Of a DNA stretch of 64,000 bases, positions 44,536 to 56,500 are shown in pieces. The notes beneath the pieces are model-generated. The model saw only the letters and a program-made list of their open reading frames with translations, searched no databases and was not told the origin of the DNA. Numbering within the stretch: position 1 is the first letter of the stretch; every line of letters begins with the position of its first letter. Made by a program: the position numbers and the translations under genes. The DNA lies in contig JAJKFJ010022662.1 in the NCBI GenBank assembly GCA_027382625.1, positions 1 through 64,000 on the forward strand, written 5' to 3'. This DNA is from Tetmemena sp. SeJ-2015. Taxonomy: Eukaryota > Ciliophora > Spirotrichea > Sporadotrichida > Oxytrichidae.

Positions 44536-47500
44536 TCATTAAGCTTTTTTAATGCGTCTCTTAAACTTTTTTTTAACTATTGTAGGTTTTTTCCTCTTCA
44601 TTGTCTTAATTAGATTTGGTGGATCAATTTCTTCTAGCTTGCTTTCTGTTAAATTAATTTAACTGCCTTGAGTATCTTAAACTTTTCCTTCTTTGAGGTC
44701 TTATTCTTTACTAATGATGCTAATAAGAAGTAGTTAGGGTTTCATTTTGGAATTAATGTGCGAGCATAAGTTTGATACTGTTTCTTTGATGACAAGAAAC
44801 GAATTTAAAAGCTTCAAATAAACACATAAAAATAAATAAATAATGACGATTACTCTGAGGCCGGTTTATTTTATAATGGAAATATAAAGAGATAATGATT
44901 AATGAGCAAAGCATAAAAAAAAGATTTCTATAAACCTACTGTAAATGAGACAATGGGCTTAAATTGAGGGATAAGTATAGAGCCCTGAAGTTGCATTCGA
45001 GTAAAAAATACACATTAAGTAGAATTCTCCTGCTTCCATGAAAATGATGTCACTCCAAGGATATTCAAGATTAACAAAGAGCAATTTTCTTTATCCAAAT
45101 CATGGCTAAGAAAAAAAAGCTAGCTTATGGTTCAAATTTATCGACTCATGAAAGATATTATTTTGGTGCTAGCTACTAAATATAATCTACTTCGAGCAAT
45201 TTGAAGGTACCACCAGTCTCTACGGAGTATTTTAAATATTGCTGAGAGGCATTGATTAATTTTTTCTTTCCAAAATTCATCTATTTTAAATTGGAGGTTT
45301 TTAACCGAGGGCAAAAATAGTAAGTTTTGTGAGCTCAGAATAGGTGCGGGCTAGTATATAGTGGTATTTTAAGTCCATTTTATTTCTCCCAATCTTAATT
45401 GAGGCAAAATTCTACAACTAATTCTAAGTATTCATGGATTTGGAGTTTACGTAGCTACTGATTTCTCAGGTTACGCGAGTGTTATTATTTAAGCCCTGAA
45501 AATTTACTCCCTAATTCCTCTTATGAAATTTCTATTTATTAAAAGCAAGTAGAACACCACTAGGACTATGGGAATAAAACCAAGTTAAGTTATCAAATCA
45601 ATATCTATGTTGGTGAGCAATTTTTTAAAATTATTTTTAATAAGAAGGGAATGAAGGAGTAGCAAGTTAAAAGAAAAATGCTTTCGTTAAATATGCAGAT
45701 TGTTTAGAACTCTCTGCTCTCATATGGATTAGTTAGACACATGAGCATTATCATAAAAATACTAGTTTGAATATGCAATATCAAACAAATTTGAGGATAA
45801 TCTTAGAAGCATATCAATAAAGAGATTCTATTCCAAATTATAAGGGAATTAAAAGTTTTTGGGGTGAATAAAGAAATTTGTCTTCTTATTCAGGAAAATC
45901 TCAATCATGACAGGAAGGCTGGTTATAGTCATTGAAACGTGCTCAATTATTCTCTGTTAGGATCTTTTTACTCCTTGAAATTTAATAACTATTAATCCAT
46001 TGAGTTATACGAAGAAGATTATTAGGATCCTAAAACCCGAAGATATAAAAAATTGCTCAAATGATAATTAACATCATATTTTACTTTAATTTAATTTATG
46101 AAGGATGCACATTACGAAATCCTCTTCTCTTATATTCATTATAGCTGAGAATTTAATTGAAAATTAAATTAATTATTAATTTTAAGTAAAATGTAATAGA
46201 TCAGTGGCAGTTGAAGTATCTTATTTCTAATTAATTATTACACCATTCGACTCAGCATAGAATTATAAGAATTTTCTATCCTTGCAACTTTTGTGTGGGA
46301 ACGCTCAGTACAGAATTATAAGCGACACAAGTTTGTGAAGATCCGGAAAAATGAATATGATCGACTCGCGCTCACCTTATCTCTCTCCTGAGAGGTGCTG
46401 TGAAGATAACTAAAGAAGAAACTCTAATTAATTTTTGATAAGCTATCGATCAAGCTGCAGATCTGGGGGTGAATCTGCGATTTCAACTGTCACCATTTTG
46501 CAACTCCCTCTTTATTATTTTAACTAATCATCGATTTTAATTAAATTCTATACTATATTAAATTAAGCGTCTAACTCTCTGTCGTTGTGATTATCTATTA
46601 AATTATACTCCTAGAATTAAAAAAACACAACTGTCACTTATTTGCATGAATGGAGACTTGAAAGCCGGTTCCAGGAGTATGAAAAGAAAAGAAGTAGCTG
46701 ATACTATAATATCATAATCAAGTTATTAGTGATATTCAGTAAGGAGATAAGTAGGCCTTTAAATGAGGAATATATCAAAAGAGATTTCTAATTCAAATTA
46801 ATAAAAGACGTTAAATATTAAAATTCCATAATTACTATATTAGAAAATTTAAAGCCTATCAAAAGTTAATCTGAGAATTTTCTTTAATCATCTCGCGAGA
46901 GCACTTAACAACAGCAAAATATGATGCGCACAATTTCCATTACTTCAAATGTCCACTATTGATAATTCTGTGTCGCTTATAACTCTATTCCGAGCTAATC
47001 CACACAAAGTTGCAAGCATATAAGATCTGAGAATTTAATAAAAAATCTAATGGTATTTTAATTTGAGACATTTTAACTACCTCTCTCAAAGTTCATTTTA
47101 ATTTAATATACAAATTAATTATATTTTCCATTAATTTTTCCGTTATAATATCTCAAATAAAAACCTTTAAATATATAAAGAAACTATAGTGGTACTAGTC
47201 TTCTGGTGTATAAAATTTAGGCAAGCAAATTAGTTTCGTTATTTCACAAGCTATATAGATTGAAATCAATAAAAAAAAAATTTAAGTAAAAATATCATGA
47301 TAAATGAATATAACAATCTTCTTATCCAAATATACAAAACAAAAGCAAAGATTTTAATTCCCGCATCTTCCTTAGCTTTTGTATTTTCAATAAGCACTTC
47401 CATTTGATCAACAATTTTAATTTTCTCATTCTACCTTCGACTTCTAAGCAGAATAAAATTATTATTATTGCAGTTTCATTAAGTACATAGCTAGAAAAGG

Positions 47501-50500
47501 CATTGAGAAAGTAAAAACTACCATTAAAAATAATATTTTTAATTGTCAAAGAAATAGAGGAGGACATCAGATCTCCACTGTACCTAGTTCTCATCTATAG
47601 TGTTAAAGAAGAAATGAAAATCTTACATCAAAGAAATTTATAAGAGCGCAGATCGAAAGTTCAAGTTATCCCTCTGCAATGAATCTCAGAATCTGATTGT
47701 AGATACACTTTTCATACACCATTTTCAAAAATTTACTACAATTTAATCAGTATTAAGTAAACTTACTAGCGCTATGAAAGTCCAAAAAGTTAAATTAATA
47801 ATGCAAAAGCAGAGAGATTGAGGTTTATGAAAATCATGTAGAACATGAGTCCGAGATTCTGAATTAAATTAGTTGAGCTGTAGTTCATAAAATCAAAGTA
47901 TGGATTAAGTGGTTCATATGAGAGTGGGTCAAAATCAAATATTTCATTCGAAAAATTATCAGTGTCAACTATGATTATAGAATTTTAATTTTCTAAACAT
48001 TTTAGTAATTTTATTGAATAAATAAGTTGAGCTACGCGATATCATTCATTTTATTTGTTCAGAAAAGCGAATAATGTGAGTGTGTTAGCAGGAAGTAAAA
48101 TAGACATCATTGGAAGATGTGTTATAAGTTGAAAACCTTCAATCATCCCCCACAACATTTAAGCTCCCAAACTCCTACAAGAAGTTACTTACTCTAATCT
48201 TACAGAAAAATATTTAGACTGGCACTAATTCCAAACATAGTGACTATTACTATTTTTACTCCGGTAGCTACTGCGTTATTGAGGGATTCTTCAGATTATA
48301 TTTGAGGCGGGATAATTTTTGAGATTTTGTAGTTAGTAGATATTTTGAATTTCATACTTGAATCAAAATAAGTGTCTGATTGATTGAAGATTACGTAGAT
48401 AGAGTCTAGCTAAGCTTGTGAAATTTGATTAGCCAAGTCACCAAATTTGAGATTTATTAGAAGCTAGTTTTAAATTTATAAGGGAAATTACTTAATTTAC
48501 AAAATGAATTAAGTTTCCCGAGAAGCTAAAGATTTAGTAATTTATTGCAAAATTTTTCCCATTAATTTAGACCTAAACTTTCAATGACTGATTTAGTTAC
48601 TCATCGTAATTTTGAGGTATGAGCATCCCTTTTTCAAACTAAATTGTTAATAATCCTGTTGAAGTTACTTTTAAAATTCTGGCATGCATATTTTCTACTA
48701 CCTTGGAAATCTTACTCTTTAACTAAAACTATCCCTGTTAAGAAGAGTTGAAAGGCAGAACTTCTAGAGTTAATGAATATGTGTTATAAGCATCATGTGT
48801 GGCTGAATTCAAGATTTATACAGTTATATTAAATGAGCCTTTTCCATCTGGATTCGTCTAGTTTTAGGGATAAATAAAATCAAAATGTTAAAGATTGAAT
48901 ACGATAGCAGAATTTCCATCAAATTAAGAAAATTTCGCTGATTTTGGATCAAAGGAAGCAATGACCTGATAGAAATAAATATTTGAATTTTGATAGCCAT
49001 AATTTTATTCATCAATTATATCCGGGAGTTGGTATATCAAAGAGTAGCCTTGCATAGTTTCCTAATTTTAAGGCATTGTTTTGAAATATGGTACAGTTCT
49101 GCTAATATCCAGAGAAGAAAAGATAACTCTAAACAATCAAATAATCTCAAAAGAATATTTTAGGTTAAAATATTTCTCTATTTGTGTTGCAGCTAAGAAA
49201 GTTCACGTTAAAATATAACTGGCAATCAAAATAAATACTATTCTTGGGGTGGGGCCTTTCCTCATCATTAAAATATAACAAAAAATGATAAAATAAAAGC
49301 CTAGGTTTAAGCGCTAATTTTTATTCCTTAATTCAATTCTCAAAGTTTAAATGGTGAATTACATTATCTAAAAGCTTTGTCCTATTACAGTTAATTGGAG
49401 ATCAAATATCCTTAATAATTCTTCTCATTTTTAGCTCATTATTATAAAAAGTTAATCTTAGATAGAATTATGTAAGAAATATTTTTATTCTCAATACTTC
49501 AATTCAATGCTTGCATTAATGATTAACTTTGATGATAATTGTGCATATAATGCTTTAAAGTGAGTAATTAATTCAAAAAGTAGATGTATATTGTTCAATT
49601 AGCTTATATTTTGTTAAGAGATTCTTGTTAAAATTTTTAGGAGACTATAATGAAGAAGATTATGAGCTCTTAGAACATAACTTTCTGTTGTGAAATGAGA
49701 TACTAAAGTGAAATCCTTTAATTTTACAGCTAGATCAATGCAATCGAGGGGTGAATCTGTCCAATAATTTACAGCCCCGCTTTATTGAATTAATCCCATT
49801 TAATTAAATGCTATACGATATCCTGTAGATAGTTATTTAAAATTTCCCATAATTCAAGTTTTCCCTTAATGTTTTTTATAGAATAGATATGAAAGAGTAA
49901 TGGATAAATGACCTCCAGAAAACTCTAATAAAATTTAAATTTGAGCCTTTAGATGATATAATTTATACAGTGAGAATTGGATTAAGGGAGAAAAAAATTA
50001 ACCATTAATCATATGTTTTTATTCATTAATTGCAAGAAAATTTTACAGTCCAGGTGTGGGTACCACCAAATTTGATTAATTAATTTATAATAAAAACCCT
50101 CTTTTCTAATGGCTATATTTCTCTCCTAATTTAAATTTTTTATTATAAAAATTTAAGGGGTTAAAATCCAAGAATTAAATAAATTATTTTCAGGTCATAG
50201 ATCTTCTTTTAAAAATATTGAGTTATGGTATATTTTATAGATAGTATTGCTAATTTAAACTTGATTTTTAAATTTTTCAAAAGATGTCAACATGATGGAG
50301 ATTCCAAACTATCCTGAGATCTTAGTCACTAATATATATGAAGAATGTTATGTGAGATCCGGAGGTTGCTCTATAAAAAATTCTCTGTATAGATGGGTTA
50401 ATCATGCATCAAGTGATAGAACAGCAGCTTCTTATAGTGTCCCTTAACTAAGTATTAGTAAATACTGAATTTTATTTTTCTTTGTGTGTTTCTAAATAAA

Positions 50501-53500
50501 TTTAAGTTTAACTTTATCAAATATAAATTCTCTGTAAGAGTAAATTAATCAACAAAACTGAAGTGCATAGTATAGCCTCTAATGTTAATTATTTATAATA
50601 AGTTATAAATTAGGCAATCTCAATTAAGCATGATGCTGGTGAGGAAAAATAAATATTTGAAAAGGTACAGGTGTATGTGCTTACTTAGGAAAGCAAGGAA
50701 TTCTAACTGATCCTTAAATAAATTATGAAAGATCCTATTTATTTGGAGCAGACCTTGGAGAGAGCACTAATTGTTAGGCGAGAATTAAAATTAAGAGAAG
50801 TAGTTAAATTGAGTCTTTCTTAGATCAATTGTGCTATTTACTCCAATAGAGACTTCTATGGGTGTTATACTTGAGTTATAGACTGGTGAGTCAGATACTG
50901 ATGAAGATTAAATCGTATTATCTAATTGTATATTTATTTAAGCCAAATATAGCATTTATAAATACTATAGTGTCAATCACATTCAAAGCCTTAAGATAAA
51001 ATAAGATAAGTAATTCATCTATTTATTAACTTTTAATTATTTTGTCTTTTAAACAACTGGTAAGATAATTTTGACAAGTTTATTTTTATACAAGTAAAAT
51101 GGAAATGAAGCCTTAAAGTAATAATTAGAAACTGGGACTTAAAAAAGTGCTTTATCAATATCTCATTAATCTGATAACTAAATTAGAAAATTTAAAAACA
51201 AAAATTTTGATAGATAGTTAGCTCTGAAGTAAATGTAGAAATATGCCTGCCTCAATTCTAAGAGAATGCATTTATAAACAACTGCCGTGCTTTTTGATAA
51301 ACCATTTTTCAAATTTTTATTTTTTCAATTTTTTTTTTAAATAACGTATTGAAGCTAAATAGTTTAATGTGATGATTGAAGTTGAATATATTTTAAGTCG
51401 ATTTTAAGATGATGTTATTTAGTACGATGAAAATCAATAAGTTATTATTGCTGAGAATTTAATAAAAAAGAGAATTAAATTACATATTAAATTAAAATGT
51501 AATAAAACAGTAGCAGTGGAAATGTGTCCAAATTGAAGAAAAAAATTTTCCCTTTCAATTCAGCTTGAAATTCTAAGAACTTTATTTCCTTGCAACTTTT
51601 GTAATGGGAGCACTCACTAAAGAGTTATAAGCGATGTAAATTTAAATAAAGCTAAATATTGCGAATGCGATCTTAAGCGCATCATTTCTCGCTGCTGAGG
51701 GGTGCTGTTGAGATAATAAAAGAAGAAACTTATTTTATAATATATCGAACAAGCAGCAGATCAGGGGGTAAATCTGCGATTTTAAAAGCCAAGAAGTTGC
51801 ATTTCTCCATTTATTATTTTAACCTATCTCCGATTTTAATTTTATCTATATATCTCTCTTAACAAATTTCTTTTTCTTTTTAATAAAATATATCATTAAA
51901 TGTAATAACCATTTTACTTATTATGATAAAAATATATTATCATTCAACATAATATCTAGATTAATGGGTATTGATTTAAAGTTATTGACTTCAAAAAACT
52001 ACCTTCTGAAAGCTTGAAGCATTAATTATTTTTCACTTTATGATTTGAATTTCTTAAAAGCAAGTATATATGGAATCAAGGTCAGAAATGAAGCCTAATT
52101 TTGTAGCGCTTGGGCTTATATTTATATAGCCGGAGAAGAAATATTGAAATGAGTCATCGTACATGAAACGCTACTTGTTTAATTTTAAACTTTCAATATT
52201 TAAATTGAGCTAGGTGAAAGCTATCACCGAATTGAGAGGAGATATTCCTCTGAGATAGTAAAGAATATCTCCTTAAATAGTTTAACCAGGGATGGAAAAA
52301 GGAAAAATATTTGGGCAAGTTTCTTTTCTTTTTTTACTTAAAATGCTTCAGATATTATAACTGTGTTAAATAATTTTGGTAAGAATTTTATTTTTAAAAA
52401 AAAATATTATTATATTTGAAGGAAAAATGCAGAAGTGCAAGTTTCTTCCACTTTTTAATATCAAAATTTTTTGAAAATCGTTCATTAGGCCAAATAGGTT
52501 TTAAATGATATTTTACGTTCAGCCCCGATTTTTCAAAAACTTTAGAGCATCCTTCTGTAAAGCCTGGACGAACGAGGACGAAGGTCTTGTCATCTGTGCT
52601 AAAACTTGGTACTGTAAGCACTCCTTGTCGACCGGGTATTGCTAGAAAAATATGAAATAAAAGGTAATTTTTCTTTATCCAACCCCACAATTATAGGGAA
52701 CATTCTAGATAAACATGCCAATAATGGATAGATTTGAAGCCACTTCTCTAAAGTTCATTAAAAATAGTAAAAACAGTGACTACTTACTGGAAAAGCTGGT
52801 TTCCTAGCCAGTAGTCAAAAATTGGGGCTTAACGGATAATATAAATTCTAAAATAGAAAGTAATTTTAGCTAAAGCAAGAGTTAATCTATCATGAAAGCT
52901 CTATAATAAACTATGAAACATTTTTTAGAAAATCCTACAAGTATATTTACTATTGTAAGGAATAAAAATAATCAATCTCAATATGTCTAACTAATAAATT
53001 ACCTAATATAAGACATACAAATTCTTTTGAAGTGGTTAAGTGAATTACGCAGATGTGATTTAGAACAACTAAATTCTCATAACTTTAAAATATATAATAC
53101 AATTAGAGCTAATAATTAATATAGTGGGAAATTTATTATACGGTTTTATTGGTTATAAAATAATTAAATGGAATTTTTTTCAAAATTCGGTGACTCGTTG
53201 TTTTCGTTCTAAAACATCGACTGTATCAATGGAGCTAGTTCAAGAATAAAACTCCTCTTCAATAAAGGGAGGTATGGTCATCATTTAATACTTGCTTTCA
53301 GTAGTGCACAACTCTCAAATAGCTGGAATTACTTAATCGATTATTTTTGCCCGTTATTCTCATTCCTAAAACTTGTTACTTATAATTTACTAAGCCCTAA
53401 CACAAAAGTTGCAAGGATAAATAAGTTTCTTAAGTTTTTGGAATTTGATTTGGTCCCATAAGTTTTAAAATCTTGGAGCACTACTCTCTTCTTTAGCCAG

Positions 53501-56500
53501 CTGATTTAAATCTCCATTTGAAAAATGATAAATTTTTTTTTTTTATTAAATTCTATGCTATAATTGATCATAAATATTTAATTTTTGAATCTCCGAGAAA
53601 TTTCATAAACTATATATTTTCATTTTATGCCATATTTTTAATTTTTGTATCTTTAAACAATATTTGAGAGATTTTTATCGTAATATGGGGCAGGAAGCAT
53701 TTACGTATCCACTTACCCCCTCCTCCTACGAAAAAATTCTAAATACAATCAGTGTGTAAAATTGGGGCTGAACTGATAATATTTCTCATCCTCATCAACA
53801 GTGCTTTTAGTTAAAAGAGCCTTTATATTCTATATGATATTTTAAGCATGGAATTTAATTATCTAACGTCTATAAATTAATTTAAATTAGAAGTGTCTTT
53901 TAAACTAATATAAATAACTGCCTTCTCATTTCCAAGTTCCTTTGGATTATTTGACTTGGATCCTATGCTGTTTAAAGAGATTCTTGAAACAGCTACCACT
54001 CTTCTTTAAAACCCTCAGAACCAAATTCCAAGTCTCCACTCTTGAGAAAAGTGGCAGTTAGATTTTTTAATTCCGGGGTACAATAATTCGTTCTCTATAT
54101 TATTGTAATATAAATTCAATAAGTATTAAATCGAGAACCAATAATTGCTTTAAACTTATCAAATAAAGAGGCAAAATTATAATTATCTTTTATGCTTAAT
54201 TAATCCACAAATGAATTATTGCCTTTATTTTAGGAGACACCCAAAATTATCTATTTCTTAAATTAAATATAAAAAGGAAGATTGTTCAAAATATTTTTCA
54301 AGAAGTACGACTAATAAAATTAAAAATGGATTCGAGGGATCTTTATTCTAGTAGAAAATTTATTTATATACACTTGTAAACGCTATTCCTATGCACTCAA
54401 ATACAAAGCCTGCCGTAGTAAAATTAAAATTAATATATATTATAATATCTATATTCTCATAATTATTTATTTAAAATTTGTAGCGTCATAGAGAAAGTAG
54501 TCAAGCATAGTCTCAGAAGATATATAAAAAATATTATAGAAGCTTGATTATAGAAGAAATAGCCGATCTAACTTTAATTAAATTTGAATGAGCAATCAAA
54601 TGATTAAATATGGGTGAATAGAATTAGATTATTGGTGATAGTTATTTTATCCTGATTAAATCTAAGCTTAGGTATCAGCTCTGTAATTGCTCACTTGATA
54701 TTAATAATTTATTTATTAAAATGTAACAACAAATGACAAGAGTAGGACAATGGGCATTAAAGACAACCAATAAATTCAAATAACAGACATTTGTACTTGA
54801 ACAATGTTTTATCTTATAATAATTATGATGGTGATACTTAAGTTTGGCTCTCATTTAAATCTTCTTCTAAAATTATTACAGAAGTATCGTGTAAGTAATA
54901 GAAAGCAGGTTGGGATACTCGAGTGCTTCCAGGGGTTCATTATTTTTGCATCAAAACTGTCATAACAAAAATGCAACATTCTTGAGGTAAATTTTGTAAT
55001 GGCATTTACTATTTTCTAAAGAGTGCATTTAGAAATTAAGCTGAAGGAAGGAGAATCTTAAGAAATGGCAAGCGAGCAAATATAACTAGGGAACTAAAAT
55101 ATCTTATTTAAGAAGAGATTTTGGGAGTATAGTACTTAAAATATCAGTCAGTACCTAATTAGCGATAAATATGTAATTGTATGAATTCATAATCTTAATC
55201 ACCTAATTACATTATACCTATAACTAATGGAACTCGTTCCCATTGAGCCTAGACAAATCTAATAAAATTAAAAATATTATTACAACCGGTTAGGTAAGTT
55301 TAAGTTATTATCTACATGGAGCATTTAAGGAGCAGTTAATAGAATTTTATTGCTAGTGAAGCTCCCATACCGTCTATAAAAATTTAGATTGCCAGTTTCT
55401 TTCACCATGCTCAATATCATTACAAATATTTAAATAGCACTATATTGGAATTTATAGAAAAAGTAGTTTGGATCCCTGCAACGTACATTCAAATATAAAT
55501 CTTAAATTAATAAGTCATTTTTGTCGGTAATAGAGAATAAATAGTTGTCAAGTAGAAAAAATCTGAGGAGTAACCATTGTTATATTCTTTTACCCATTTG
55601 AGATCTTTAAAATCCGAAGTAAATTTTGCTATTTAAGTGACTTGAGTAGCTGAAGGAATATGGTGAATTAAATAAAATACTTATTAGGAGGTGCTATTCA
55701 AAAATAAGGAAGATTTCTCCCTCATCAGTAATTTAATAAGAATATTTAATTTGCATTCCTTGAGTCTTTGAAAAGTAAAGGGTTTCCCATCTTTATGGCT
55801 TTTTTACCAACCAGTTTAATAATTAAACATTTTTACTCAAATAGCTAAATTTTTAAAATTGAAAAAAATTAAAAATTATTATTAAATTTTAAGAATTTTG
55901 AAATTAATTTTTATGTTTTAAAATTTTTTTAAAAAATTTTTTTAAAATTTTTTTTTTTTTTTTTTTTTAAAGTTTGTAGAACGAGTTATATCATGAAATA
56001 GATTATTCTTTTGTCAGAGTTTGCAATTTTAATTTCGCTTCGCATAGTGTCTTTATCGTTATTACAACAAAAAGCAAATTATAAATTCAATGAGACAGTT
56101 AACTAACAAGCATAATTATAAATTATTACATTTGTTTTGGCATTAAAACATTTTCAACTCTTCATTATCTGTTAAAAGTTCCTTTTTTCATTTAAATTTA
56201 ACTATAGTCTAAAAGGTTGCCACTATGTGCCGACTTGAACTAATTTCAACATCTTTGCAGTTATGTAATAATTTAATAATTAAAGATAAATAGTTTATTA
56301 TATCTTGTGGCATTCCATATTTATTAATTCTATTATACTAATGAAACCATTTCAGCCGAGATTAGCCAAGAATTAATTTTAATTATAAAGAGTTAAGTAT
56401 TTTTAAAATTTAAGGATTAATCTAAAACAATTTTTGAAATTTCTGATTATTTTTAAATTTTATACGAAGATAAAAAATTAAAAACTCGTAAATGATAAAA

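Noticed and set aside
52394..52690. 98-codon minus-strand frame in gene D
   Set aside because: It runs across one end of an R2 inverted-repeat element, is absent from the paralogs and shows no motif.
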